This document shows, piece by piece, positions 46,716 through 56,528 of a stretch of 64,000 nucleotides of DNA (position 1 is its first letter; each line of letters opens with the position of its first letter). The DNA is from an uncultured Desulfovibrionaceae bacterium. Its GTDB lineage: Bacteria > Desulfobacterota > Desulfovibrionia > Desulfovibrionales > Desulfovibrionaceae. The notes beneath the pieces were generated by a model. That model saw only the letters and a program-made list of their open reading frames with translations, did not search any database and was not told the origin of the DNA. Position numbers and translations under genes: made by a program. Location: assembly GCA_944325195.1 (NCBI GenBank), contig CALUZB010000004.1, positions 62,001-126,000 of the forward strand. Direction: 5' to 3'.

Positions 46716-47876
46716 TTAGTAACCGGCAATCTGGTTGGGGAAGTAGTCTTCACAACCACCCTCGCGATTAATATCCAAAGTGGTGCAGTGCAGCGCCCCG
46801 CCCAAAGGAATAACCTTATCGTAAGGAATTGCATCCACTTCCATGCCCAGCTTGTCCAACTGATCGCAGTAGGCCTTTTCATGCGCTTCCACAAAAATGA
46901 CCTTGGGGCTGAACGAGAACGTGTTCATGGAAATCCATGAGGTCTGCCCGGGCTCGCAAATCAGATAGGTTTCGTGCTTATGAATGGCTTCAGGCCTTAC
47001 CGCCGGAATCATTTCCCAATCGTTGTCCTTGAAAATCTGGGTGAATTCAGGAGTAATGGGCATCCATTCCGGGTTATACATCAGTTTACCGGGATGAAGC
47101 GGGGCCAGGTTCACGTCGATGTGCCAAGGGTGCAGGTAATTATCAAACACCACATGGTGCATACGCAGACCAAGCGCTTCATACTGCCGCTTCAGCCAGT
47201 CAAACCCGGACTTGTTGGTTACCGCGGAGATCTGATGAAAGACGTCTTTCCCAAAGCGCATGGCGTCTGCCGCGTCCCAAAGGGGTTCATGCTCTGTAAG
47301 CTGGAACTCCGATTTGCGGGCTTTTTCCAGTTTCTCCTCGTATGACCAGACGTTATTATAATAATAGTAATAGTTCTTCACATAAGACTTGTCGGTCAGA
47401 CGCGGCCGGGGAGCGGAGAACCAGACCAGTTCCGGGTCCTCGCGGAAATACCTTTCCCAAATCGGACGGAAGTTCAGATATTCATACCAGCGGCTGCGGC
47501 GCACCGTGGTGGCTTCAATAATCATGTTGCCGTGCACCAGCATCACGTCGCGCACGTTGTTCACGCCGTGGTTGTTGGGCTGCACCCAGTCGGGCGTACT
47601 TACCGGACGGCCGCTGGTCATGAAATCCTGAATTTCAATCCGCTCCACCTTGGCGCCGCGTTTTTCCAGACGCTTCTGAAATTCGTTCATCTGCTCGTTG
47701 GCATTGTCAATCATTTCCTGAGGGAAAGGGCCAAAGGCACCCAGCGGATATCCGCCTTTGGGCTCATCATACCACCAGGCCGGCTCAGGAGCGGGAATAT
47801 TGGTGCCTTCCGGTCTGCCCATGATCACCAACTTCAACGGATCCCATTCATTCCATGCATTAACGATTTTAGCCAT
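46716..47876 (-). CDS. Glycine amidinotransferase-like enzyme (AGAT family)
   Basis: 386 residues from ATG 47876 (AAGGAGG upstream). It belongs to the pentein-fold amidinotransferases that move the amidino group from arginine to an amine. Catalytic residues align by eye with AGAT: Asp in LWDAADAMRFGKD, His in HPWHIDVNLAPLHPGK, and the nucleophile Cys364 in GGALHCTTLDINREGG. The N-terminal NAWNEWDPLKLVIMG start is typical. A Tyr-rich YYYYYNN stretch lies mid-protein. The acceptor (glycine, taurine, an inosamine or other) is not determinable here. The upstream neighbour is a divergent TolB/TPR gene and the downstream one a sodium symporter. Confidence 0.9.
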   Translation of the reverse strand: MAKIVNAWNEWDPLKLVIMGRPEGTNIPAPEPAWWYDEPKGGYPLGAFGPFPQEMIDNANEQMNEFQKRLEKRGAKVERIEIQDFMTSGRPVSTPDWVQPNNHGVNNVRDVMLVHGNMIIEATTVRRSRWYEYLNFRPIWERYFREDPELVWFSAPRPRLTDKSYVKNYYYYYNNVWSYEEKLEKARKSEFQLTEHEPLWDAADAMRFGKDVFHQISAVTNKSGFDWLKRQYEALGLRMHHVVFDNYLHPWHIDVNLAPLHPGKLMYNPEWMPITPEFTQIFKDNDWEMIPAVRPEAIHKHETYLICEPGQTSWISMNTFSFSPKVIFVEAHEKAYCDQLDKLGMEVDAIPYDKVIPLGGALHCTTLDINREGGCEDYFPNQIAGY

Positions 47877-48170
47877 AATCTGCCTCCTTAAAATAACACA
47901 CTTAATATGTTCGCCCCTGTCCCCGCCCGTTTTACCCCAGCGGGCGCCCTGTTGGGTAAGGGCCGTTTTCCTGGTTACAGAATACACATCTCAAGAAATC
48001 CCGGAAGCTATTTACTGTGTTTAACCGGATTAACAAAATGTAAACTTTTCATTAATCCACAATTATGCTACACAAACCCATGCCAGACGTATTATAACCG
48101 TTTATTCTCTACTTCCCGGCACAAATACACGAATCAATCTGTTCATTCCTTTTTTGAGGGGGTCAGACTT

Positions 48171-49841
48171 TTGAAAACTAAAGCCTCAAATGTCGATGAA
48201 ACAGCGGCTGTTGAAATCAGCCCGGAAGTTATTACAGCCCAGCAGGAACGTCTGCTTGCGAGCTCTGATTTTCAGGCGCCGCCCAGGCTAAAGGAGTTTT
48301 TGAAATTTATCGTACAGGAAACCCTGAACGGGAGAGCCGGAAATATCAAGGCTTACAATATAGCTGTAGAGGTTTTCGGGCGCAGTGAAGACTTCAACCC
48401 GGTGCTTGACCCGATTGTGCGCGTGGAAGCCGGAAAACTGCGTCGCCAACTCGAACGCTATTACTTTCTCAATCCTGACGATCCGATTCACATTTCCATT
48501 CCGCGCGGCTCTTATGTGCCTATTTTTTCCTACCAGGGCGGTAAAGAAGTTACCTTATCCCGCACCGCGCCCACGGCAGCCCCCGGCAGAGTGGAACAGC
48601 CGACTGCAGACGTCTGCCTTAATCAAATCACCCTTACTCCGGCCGGATTGGAATTGCGCCCGACATTGCTGATTATGCCGTTTGCGCTGATCGGTGACGA
48701 CAAGACTCTGATGAATTTCATTCAAGGTCTGCATGAAAACATTCTGGCTGAAATGAGTCAAAGCCACGATGTTGATGTGCTGGAGGTGGCGGCGACCGGG
48801 GCCAACCCAAACGACTTGCTGGACACAATTTACCGCGCTCAGGCCTTGAACTGTCGGTTTATTCTGCACGGACGGGTACAGCATACTGAAGATGACCTGA
48901 GAATTTTCGCCGCGCTTACCGACGCGCAAAGCGCCCGCCGCATCTGGTCTGAACGCTTTGACGCGACTCTGAGCAATGGCGCCCTGCTTGACCTGCAAGA
49001 CACGGTTTCCCAAAAGCTGGCCGGTTGGCTTGCCGACTCGTTCGGGTTGATCAACCGCACCCTGATGCGCGAATCCATTCACAAAGACCTGGAAGATATC
49101 GGTGTGTATGAAGCAAGCCTGCGTTATCACGCCTGGGTGGGCACCTTCGACAAGGGCGACTGGCTTAAAGCGAAACAGGCCCTGGAGCACAGCCTCCAGC
49201 TTGACCCGGACAACGCCACGATTTGCGCCCTGCTTTCAGATGTATATTCATCTGATTTTGAGTTCGGTTACGATCTGCTGGACAATAACCTTGATCTCGC
49301 CCAAGAACTGGCAAAAAAAGCGCTGCTTCTGGACCCGGCATCACAAATGGCGCATTGGGCCCTGGCCCTGAATTACTATCTGCGCCGGGACGTCCCCCGT
49401 ATGCAGGAAACTATCAGTCGTGTATTCCCACCCCAAAGCGCCAATGCGTATCTTTTCATCTCGGTTGCTTTGGTCATCGGTATGACCAAAGACCTGAAGG
49501 AAGGCAAAGAGCTGGTGGAAGAAGCCCTGAGGCTGAATCCTTACAGCCCCAGTTGGTGTCATATCGTTCCGTTCATGTATTACTATTCACAATCCCGGCA
49601 TGAAGAGGCATTGTCGGAGGCTTTGCAGATGAACGCGTCCACCTGCATTTGGGACTCGATTGCCCGGGCCGCCGCTTATGCAAAGCTGGGACTGAAAGAG
49701 GAAACAGAAAAAGCGGTCAATCAGTTGCTGACCTTGGAGCCGGACTTCAAACAAAAACAGAGCCGCCTGCTTCACGCCATGGTGATTGATGAAAAATGGG
49801 TAAACCTGCTTTCAGAAGGTCTTGCCTGCGGTGGAATATAG
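48171..49841 (+). CDS. TolB-like/TPR protein, possible sensor or regulator
   Basis: 556 residues from TTG 48171, with GAGGGGG about 9 nt upstream. The N-terminal domain (ASSDFQAPPRLKEFLKFIV, VEVFGRSEDFNPVLDPIVRV, EAGKLRRQLERYYF) is the helical module often found in front of TolB/TPR or adenylate-cyclase-like proteins. A TolB-like domain follows (LLIMPFALIGDDKTLMNFI, about 175-320). Then about five TPR-like repeats run from DLEDIGVYEASLRYHAW to the end. It is divergent from the amidinotransferase gene, with 294 bp between starts, so control of that gene is possible (inference). Confidence 0.75.
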   Translation: MKTKASNVDETAAVEISPEVITAQQERLLASSDFQAPPRLKEFLKFIVQETLNGRAGNIKAYNIAVEVFGRSEDFNPVLDPIVRVEAGKLRRQLERYYFLNPDDPIHISIPRGSYVPIFSYQGGKEVTLSRTAPTAAPGRVEQPTADVCLNQITLTPAGLELRPTLLIMPFALIGDDKTLMNFIQGLHENILAEMSQSHDVDVLEVAATGANPNDLLDTIYRAQALNCRFILHGRVQHTEDDLRIFAALTDAQSARRIWSERFDATLSNGALLDLQDTVSQKLAGWLADSFGLINRTLMRESIHKDLEDIGVYEASLRYHAWVGTFDKGDWLKAKQALEHSLQLDPDNATICALLSDVYSSDFEFGYDLLDNNLDLAQELAKKALLLDPASQMAHWALALNYYLRRDVPRMQETISRVFPPQSANAYLFISVALVIGMTKDLKEGKELVEEALRLNPYSPSWCHIVPFMYYYSQSRHEEALSEALQMNASTCIWDSIARAAAYAKLGLKEETEKAVNQLLTLEPDFKQKQSRLLHAMVIDEKWVNLLSEGLACGGI

Positions 49842-49940
49842 CGCCAATCGCAAGCTTACCGATAAGCTGGTTGCGCTGGAAGCGCCTTGAGGGATTATTT
49901 AGCTTAATATCAGCTGAAAAACAATAAAGGACGGCCATTA

Positions 49941-50660
49941 ATGCGTGGGCTGCTCAGAATTTGTCTTTTATCGGCTTTTTTCACATTCATCACTGGTTGC
50001 GGGCTGCCTTCCTTCAGCCTGTTTTCTTCCCCGAAAGGGAATATTGATTCTGAAGCCATTGAAAATGACGAGAAAGCCTTGGTGCTGTTGCGCGCCGTTA
50101 CTCCCGACGGCTCTCCGGTGGAGACACACTGGCTTAATCGGCAAACCGGTGAAGAAATCAAACTCAGCTCTCAATTTTTTGCCATGTCAGGAGAGCCGCA
50201 CCGGGAATATGACCCGGTTGCCCTTGAACCGGGTGAATATGTGCTGATTTATGCCGGTTATGGCGGACTTAACCCCCGTGCCCCCTTTAAAATGGATCCA
50301 CAGGCCGGCCCGTACAGCGACTTAGGGCAAGTAGTGGTGACTGAAAGCACTTTGGACGACCGCAAAACTTATCTGTATGCCCTGACCAGTCCTGGTGTGG
50401 ATGACAGCGGAAAAGCCTTGCTCGCTTCATTTTCGGTTAATGCCGGGGAGGTAAACTACCTTGGCGACATGAGCATTGAGTTCACATATGCCAACCCCGA
50501 AAAGCTGCCTGCCGGGCATTTCAGCGCTGAAAGCACGAGCATCGGCATTGTAAACCAACGCACCCGGGCCAAAAATGCACTGCTTGAGCTGCACCCGGAA
50601 CTGGCCGCGGAGATGTGCTATCGCCCGTTTACCGTCGGCAAGCTTGCTGTGCGCCGATAG
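49941..50660 (+). CDS. Putative lipoprotein, unknown
   Basis: 239 residues. The N-terminus has a lipobox (FFTFITGC, cleavage before Cys20), so it is probably an outer-membrane or periplasm-facing lipoprotein. The mature part is beta-rich with few Cys and contains EPGEYVLIYAGYGGLNPRAPF and an FSVNAGEVNYLGDMSIEF segment. This pattern (value rendered at a Gly-x-Tyr strand) resembles DUF2846-like exported proteins, without certainty. AAAGGA precedes the ATG. Confidence 0.65.
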   Translation: MRGLLRICLLSAFFTFITGCGLPSFSLFSSPKGNIDSEAIENDEKALVLLRAVTPDGSPVETHWLNRQTGEEIKLSSQFFAMSGEPHREYDPVALEPGEYVLIYAGYGGLNPRAPFKMDPQAGPYSDLGQVVVTESTLDDRKTYLYALTSPGVDDSGKALLASFSVNAGEVNYLGDMSIEFTYANPEKLPAGHFSAESTSIGIVNQRTRAKNALLELHPELAAEMCYRPFTVGKLAVRR

Positions 50661-50788
50661 GCAGACCGGCTTCAATATTGAACTGACCTGGAAAAGGCCG
50701 GAAATCCGACGGGGAAACTGCAACCCTTTGTGGAATACGCAAAAAGGCGATTATGCAGTTACAGCAGGCAACTGTATCAGCTACGGTT

Positions 50789-50826
50789 CGGGCGTTTACA
50801 GGCGCTCTTATGCCTTGCGCCTATAA
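50789..50826. terminator. Hairpin between convergent genes (1)
   Basis: GCGTTTA-C-AGGCGC and GCGCCT-A-TAAACGC make a 14-bp stem with one mismatch. No T run. Confidence 0.45.
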
Positions 50827-50862
50827 ACGCAGCGCTGTTGTTATGACCCGGTTTTTGTGTAA

Positions 50863-50883
50863 TGGGCCCGGGTTTACCGGGCC
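50863..50883. terminator. Hairpin between convergent genes (2)
   Basis: GGGCCCGG and CCGGGCCC form a perfect 8-bp stem around GTTTA, downstream of the BON-domain gene (minus strand). No strong T run. Confidence 0.45.
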
Positions 50884-50917
50884 CAAGCTGAGGGCTAAAT
50901 AATTCTCCAGGCGCGCA

Positions 50918-51451
50918 TTATTGAACAGTAAGCTGATTCCTTACATCCTTAACGCCGTCGGCGGCACGGGCTACTTTATCAGCCAAGCCCACTTGAGCCT
51001 GATTGTTCACCTCACCGGTCAGAGTGACTACTCCTTTAATCGTTTCCACAGTGATTTCACTGGAGTCTAAACCATCCTGCCCCAGGAACTTCGCTTTAAC
51101 CGCTGCGGTAATTCCGGCGTCGTCAATATAGGTGCCCACATTGCCGCTTTCCGGGCCAACAACTCTGATTTCATTCTCCACATTGGTTACGCCGGCAATG
51201 TCGCGGGCCCGACTTACGGCATCATCCATTTCCGTGTCGGTTTTCACTGTACCGGTCAACAACACCTCGCCGTCTTCAATAACCTGCACCTGAACATCAT
51301 TGTACTGTCCGACAGCGGATTTTACATCTGCAGCAATCTGGTTGACAGTGCGCTGCCCGTTATCCGACGCTGCAACTGCGGGGGTTGCAATGCTCAAACC
51401 TAAAACGAAAGCTCCAAAAAGAATGTACTTATATAAAGGCTTCTTGTTCAT
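50918..51451 (-). CDS. BON-domain periplasmic protein
   Basis: 177 residues with a signal peptide (FGAFVLGLSIATPAVAA). Two BON (OsmY-like) domains follow: one about 35-100 (VKSAVGQYNDVQVQVIEDGE, LLTGTVKTDTEMDDAVS), one about 107-177 (KAKFLGQDGLDSSEITVET, then GVVTLTGEVNNQAQVGLAD). Such proteins bind membranes and are often induced by osmotic or envelope stress (known for OsmY). Start ATG 51451 has AGGAAT upstream. It is divergent from the RND adaptor gene. Confidence 0.9.
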   Translation of the reverse strand: MNKKPLYKYILFGAFVLGLSIATPAVAASDNGQRTVNQIAADVKSAVGQYNDVQVQVIEDGEVLLTGTVKTDTEMDDAVSRARDIAGVTNVENEIRVVGPESGNVGTYIDDAGITAAVKAKFLGQDGLDSSEITVETIKGVVTLTGEVNNQAQVGLADKVARAADGVKDVRNQLTVQ

Positions 51452-51745
51452 ATATTCCTCATATCCATTTGATTAATTTTACCAATGATATCACCTTTGT
51501 TAAAAAATCCTATATAAATATACATTACACTATACAAAAAAATATTCAAGTATGTTTCCTTTCCCTCGACGGTTTAATTTAATGACCAACCAGGTTTAAA
51601 TCAGCCCTTGTCCATTTATATCTTGCCCGGGTTCAGTAAAACCTATTTAAAATTCTATACTGCTTGCAGTATTAAGCTGCCCATGTTAGCTTATTGAAAT
51701 ATTTTTGGGTTCAATCTTGCACCGAAAGTTGAGGAGATCGATTAA

Positions 51746-52966
51746 ATGCCGAAACTACTGTCTGCACTCGGTTTGATTTGTTTATGTGGGCTTACTTTTA
51801 TGCTGAATGCATGCAGCAACAACAAGGAACAGGATTCCCCGGCCATGCAGGTGGTTGTAGCCCCGGTGGAAGAAGCCGAAATTCCCATTGAGGCAAGCTT
51901 CAGCGCTACTTTATCAGCCAAGGAAACCGTTGAGGTGCGCGCTAAAATCAGCGGGTACATCACTGAAAAACTGTTCAAAGAAGGCGCTATGGTGCAGGAA
52001 GGAGAAGTGCTTTACCGCCTTGACGACCGCGATTTAAAGGCCGCTTTGGAAACCGCGAAAGCCAATGCCGCAAAAGCCAAAAGCGCCTGGGAAAATGACG
52101 AACGCACAGCTCAGCGCTACATTCCCCTGGCTAAAAGCGGGGCTGTAAGTATGCAGGAACGCGATGTGGTGGTATCCCGCGCTGAAGAATCCCTTGCCTA
52201 TTACAAAGCGGCCCAAGCCGATGAGGAAAAAGCGCTGGTGAATTTAAGTTACGCCACTATAACCGCACCAATCAGCGGCTATATAACCCGTTCAAACGTG
52301 GAAGTCGGAAGTTATGTGGGGGCGGGAAGCCAGTTGTTGACCACTGTGTATAAAATCGATCCCATCCGGGCTGAATTTTCCATTACCGACAAAGAATACC
52401 TGGAATACCTATCCAGATTTCAGGAAGATAAATTGCAGGAAGTGAAATTCCGCCTTGAGCTTGGGGATGACCGCTACCCTTACCCATATGAGGGCCGCTT
52501 GGAAATGGCCGATCCGATTGTGGGCAGTAATACAAATACAATCGGAGTCAGGGCTGAATTTCCCAATCCCAGCCGGAAACTGCGCCCCGGCCTTTATGTA
52601 AACGTGATCGGTCAGAGTGGAACTAAAGAAGCGTTAACCGTACCTGAGGTTGCGGTGATGGATTTCGGCGGCGGCAAAGCAGTGTTTACCGTGGACGCTG
52701 AAAACAGGCTGGTTCCGGTTCCGGTGCAAATCGGCAATTTAATCGGAGATCGGCGGGTAATTAACAAAGGGCTCAGCAAAGGCCAGCAAGTAGTAATTGA
52801 AGGGCTGGTTAATGCCCAACCCAACATGAAAGTGGAAGTGGTGACTGCTCCGGCGGCTCTGCCTACCCCCGGAAACGGGCAGAACGCCACGCCGCCGGTG
52901 GAAAATCCGGACGAAAATACCGGGGCTGACAGCACCGGTGCGGTAAACGCCGCACCGGCGGCATAG
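51746..52966 (+). CDS. RND efflux periplasmic adaptor (membrane fusion protein)
   Basis: 406 residues with a lipobox (MLNAC, Cys near 24), so lipid-anchored in the inner membrane. HlyD/AcrA-like: a barrel-sandwich lipoyl part (VRAKISGYITEKLFKEGAMV), a coiled-coil hairpin (about 95-160), then ATITAPISGYITRSNVEVGSYVGAG and a beta-barrel. The last 35 residues are Pro/Ala/Gly-rich. It links the RND pump to an outer-membrane channel. The pump gene is 253 bp downstream; no TolC-like gene is in the window. Ribosome site GAGGAG. Confidence 0.94.
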   Translation: MPKLLSALGLICLCGLTFMLNACSNNKEQDSPAMQVVVAPVEEAEIPIEASFSATLSAKETVEVRAKISGYITEKLFKEGAMVQEGEVLYRLDDRDLKAALETAKANAAKAKSAWENDERTAQRYIPLAKSGAVSMQERDVVVSRAEESLAYYKAAQADEEKALVNLSYATITAPISGYITRSNVEVGSYVGAGSQLLTTVYKIDPIRAEFSITDKEYLEYLSRFQEDKLQEVKFRLELGDDRYPYPYEGRLEMADPIVGSNTNTIGVRAEFPNPSRKLRPGLYVNVIGQSGTKEALTVPEVAVMDFGGGKAVFTVDAENRLVPVPVQIGNLIGDRRVINKGLSKGQQVVIEGLVNAQPNMKVEVVTAPAALPTPGNGQNATPPVENPDENTGADSTGAVNAAPAA

Positions 52967-53219
52967 CCCGGCAGACGGCACTTTCTGTCATCGCGCTTTT
53001 TGGAACTGGAGCATTCCCCACTTGAAAGGCGCGGCAGGGATTGCAGGCGAACCGCTGTTACCCATTGCTTTGGGGACGGCTTTGTTCCACCGCGAGCCAA
53101 TCGTTTAAAGTGAAAAATCAAGGCGCGGCGGCAGTCTGCAATCACAAAAAACCTTCAACCCCTGTCCGTTCCGGAATAGTCCAACCGGCAACGCACGACA
53201 ACAAAAAAGCAGGTCGACA

Positions 53220-56200
53220 ATGTTCAGGTTTTTCATTGAACGTCCCATTCTGGCAGCCAGTCTTTCCACTCTGATTGTGGTGCTTGGACTGATCAATCTT
53301 AAAGACCTTCCTCTTGCTAATTATCCCCGGATTGCTCCCCCCTCCATTTCGGTCAGCGCCTTCTATCCGGGGGCTGATGCGAATACGGTGTCGGAGTCGG
53401 TGGCAGCCGTTTTGGAGCGACAAATCAACGGTTCAGAGGGAATGCTTTATATCCAGTCAAAATGCTTCAACAACGGCCAGATGAGCATGACTGTAACTTT
53501 CGATGTAGGCCGCGATGAAGACCTTGCCCTTGTTGATGTGCAAAACCGGGTTGCCGAGGCGGAATCGTCACTGCCCGAAGAGGTGGTACGCCAAGGCATT
53601 ACCGTTCGCAAGCAGTCGCCCGACATGCTGATGCTGCTGAGCGCTTACTCGCCCAAAGGAACAGTAAACGATCTTGAGCTTGCCAACTATGTTTCCCGCT
53701 TTATGAATGATGAACTATCCCGGATTAACGGGGTAGGCGGCACTACGCTGGTAGGTGCCGGCGACTACGGTATGCGCCTGTGGCTGGACCCGGAACGCCT
53801 GGCCTATTATGACCTGACCGTTACCGATGTGCGCAATGGAGTAAACGATCAGAACCAACTCGCGCCGGCCGGCTCCTTCGGCGGCTCTCCTTCGGAAGCA
53901 AGCGTAAAGTTTGAACGCACCGGCCAAATTCAGGGGCGCCTGACTACTCCTGAAGAATTCAGCAACCTGGTGCTGCGCACCAATGAAGACGGTAGTGTGG
54001 TCAGGCTTGCCGACGTTACTCCCAGCATCACCCGGCTTGACGCCTACGGCAAAAAATATATTCAACCGGGAATAGAGCTGGGGGCGGAAAGTTACAACAA
54101 TTTCAGCCGCCTGGACGGTAAGCCGGCGGCGAGCGTGATTATTTACCAGCTCCCTTCCGGCAACGCCGTGGAAATTTCAAAGCAGGCCCGGGCCATGGTG
54201 GACAAATTCCGGGAAAATGTCCAGCGCAGCGGTGAGGATATTGACTTCTACATCGGGCTGGACATGGCGGAGTTCGTCAACAAATCGCTGTCGGAGTTGG
54301 TGCAGACTCTGGTCGAAGCCCTGGTTCTGGTGCTGATTGTGGTTTACCTGTTCCTCGGCTCGGTAAGGTCTTCCATTATCCCGATGATTGCCGTGCCGGT
54401 TTCCCTGATCGGAGTGTTCGCCTTCTTCCCACTGTTGGGGCTCAATATCAACAACCTGACCCTGTTCGCTCTGGTACTGGCCGTGGGTATAGTTGTTGAC
54501 GATGCCATTGTGGTGGTAGAGGCTGTGGAAGTGCGGCTTGAACAGGGCCACGCCCCCAAAGAGGCCGCCATTCTGGCAATGAAAGACGTGGGGTTCACCA
54601 TAGTGGGCATCACATTCGCCTTGGTTTCGGTATTTCTGCCCATGACCATGCTTGGCGGGCTGACCGGAAAATTGTACAGTCAGTTCGCGCTCACTCTCGC
54701 TATTTCCGTGGCGATTTCCGCCTTCAACTCGCTTACCCTGTCACCGGCCCTGTGCGCCCTGATTTTAAAGCCCAAGCAAGAAGGGGTGCGTCCGTTCATT
54801 GCCGTGCGGCTGTTCAATAAATTCTATTCCGCCCTGTTTAACCGCTATTCCGCCTGGGTTGGGATTGTGACCCGGCGCGGCATAGTTACAGTGATTATTA
54901 TGGTAGCAGTATACGCGAGTATGGGCGGCCTGCTTCATCTTCTGCCCACTTCTCTGGTTCCGGAAGAGGACCAGCGGGCATTTATGATGACTGTACAAAT
55001 GCCCAATGGTTCCAGCCAGGACCGCACGGAAGCGTTGTGTATTGAGCTGAGCAAAGTGCTGCGCGACAATATCCCGGAAATCGAATCCGTGGCTACGATA
55101 GGCGGTATGAACGTGGCGTCCGGCGCTCAAAGTTCAAGCGTGGCATCAATGATTATCCTGCTTACTAATTGGGAGCAACGCACAGGTAAAGGACAGGACG
55201 CCAGCAGTGTAATTGCCAAAGCCCAACAGGTGGCCCGCACCCATTTCCATGAGCCGTTGATCATGGCATTTAACGTGCCCACCATTACCGGTCTGGGGCT
55301 GAGCATGGGCCTTACCCTTGAGGTTGAAAACCAGACCGACGACCAGGAGCCGCAAGCCCTGCAGGAACCCATGGCCAAATTGATGACCGCGTTCAGTCAA
55401 GTTCCCGAACTCTCCAGCGCTTACAGCGCCTTCAGTTTACAAGGCAAATTCGTGCACCTGGATATAGACCGCGAAAAAGCCAAGCGCCAGGGGATATCGC
55501 TGTCTGACGTATTCACCACCATCGGCACCTTGCTTGGGGGATCTTACATCAACGATTTTCAGGAATTCGGGCGTACCTATAAAGTGATGATGCAGGCCCG
55601 CGACAATTACCGTTCCGACCCGAATATGCTGCGCTATTTCGACGTGCGTAACGCAAAAGGTGAACTTGTTCCGATTTCAAGCATAGTGCAGGCCTCTGAC
55701 ACTACCGGCCCTGAATTCCTGACCAGATACAATTTGTATCCGGCTATTGAATTCATGGCCGCACCGGCCGCCGGCTACAGCACCGGGCAAGCTATGGCCG
55801 CAATGCTGGCAACAGCCCGGGAAACTCTTCCCAACGGCTATGGATTCGAGTGGACCGGGCAATCATATCAGGAAATGCTGGCTGCCGGGCAGACCAGCAT
55901 AGTGCTGACGCTTGCCTTTATCTGCTGTTTTCTGGTTCTGGCCGGACTTTATGAAAGCCTGACTTCACCGTTGATTGTAATGGTTTCCGTGGGCATTGCC
56001 GTGTTCGGCGCACTTTTGGGACAGCTCTTGCGCGGCCTGACCATGGACGTGTTCATGCAGGTGGGCTTGGTAATGCTGATTGGCCTTGCAGCCAAAAACG
56101 CCATTCTCATTGTCCAGTATGCTCAGGAACGCCAGAAAGAAGGGCTTAATCCGTCCGAGGCTGCCGCCGTGGCCGGCAAGCAGCGGCTTCGCCCCATTCT

Positions 56201-56528
56201 GATGACCTCGTTTGCCTTTATTCTGGGTGTATTACCCCTGGTACTGGCTGCCGGCGCCGGCGCAAACTCGCGCCACTCGTTGGGCACAGGGGTATTTTCC
56301 GGAATGATTGCAGCCACTCTGATTGGAGTATTCGCTATTCCCGGCCTGTATGTGTTGGTGCAGAACCTAAAGCACAGAAGCATTCACAGCAAGCTGGGGA
56401 GCTCTTTCCTGAAAAAACTGCCTTTGCACAGACTTAAGAAAAAAGACCAGGCGGTTACAGAGCAATTCAGGCACAGCCGCCGCAAACAACACGGAGCTGA
56501 GGGGGACAAATCTGATAATGCGTCCTAA
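53220..56528 (+). CDS. RND multidrug efflux pump (HAE1, AcrB-like)
   Basis: 1102 residues, slightly longer than AcrB (1049) because of a basic/Gln-rich C-terminal tail of about 50 residues. It is a proton-driven drug exporter. The TM4 acidic pair is GIVVDDAI (Asp427-428) and the TM10 Lys is in GLAAKNAILIVQYA. The porter and funnel domains keep normal spacing. The N-terminus MFRFFIERPILAASLS is typical of the HAE1 group. ATG start, with no strong ribosome site. It probably assembles with the upstream adaptor and an unlinked TolC. Confidence 0.96.
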   Translation: MFRFFIERPILAASLSTLIVVLGLINLKDLPLANYPRIAPPSISVSAFYPGADANTVSESVAAVLERQINGSEGMLYIQSKCFNNGQMSMTVTFDVGRDEDLALVDVQNRVAEAESSLPEEVVRQGITVRKQSPDMLMLLSAYSPKGTVNDLELANYVSRFMNDELSRINGVGGTTLVGAGDYGMRLWLDPERLAYYDLTVTDVRNGVNDQNQLAPAGSFGGSPSEASVKFERTGQIQGRLTTPEEFSNLVLRTNEDGSVVRLADVTPSITRLDAYGKKYIQPGIELGAESYNNFSRLDGKPAASVIIYQLPSGNAVEISKQARAMVDKFRENVQRSGEDIDFYIGLDMAEFVNKSLSELVQTLVEALVLVLIVVYLFLGSVRSSIIPMIAVPVSLIGVFAFFPLLGLNINNLTLFALVLAVGIVVDDAIVVVEAVEVRLEQGHAPKEAAILAMKDVGFTIVGITFALVSVFLPMTMLGGLTGKLYSQFALTLAISVAISAFNSLTLSPALCALILKPKQEGVRPFIAVRLFNKFYSALFNRYSAWVGIVTRRGIVTVIIMVAVYASMGGLLHLLPTSLVPEEDQRAFMMTVQMPNGSSQDRTEALCIELSKVLRDNIPEIESVATIGGMNVASGAQSSSVASMIILLTNWEQRTGKGQDASSVIAKAQQVARTHFHEPLIMAFNVPTITGLGLSMGLTLEVENQTDDQEPQALQEPMAKLMTAFSQVPELSSAYSAFSLQGKFVHLDIDREKAKRQGISLSDVFTTIGTLLGGSYINDFQEFGRTYKVMMQARDNYRSDPNMLRYFDVRNAKGELVPISSIVQASDTTGPEFLTRYNLYPAIEFMAAPAAGYSTGQAMAAMLATARETLPNGYGFEWTGQSYQEMLAAGQTSIVLTLAFICCFLVLAGLYESLTSPLIVMVSVGIAVFGALLGQLLRGLTMDVFMQVGLVMLIGLAAKNAILIVQYAQERQKEGLNPSEAAAVAGKQRLRPILMTSFAFILGVLPLVLAAGAGANSRHSLGTGVFSGMIAATLIGVFAIPGLYVLVQNLKHRSIHSKLGSSFLKKLPLHRLKKKDQAVTEQFRHSRRKQHGAEGDKSDNAS

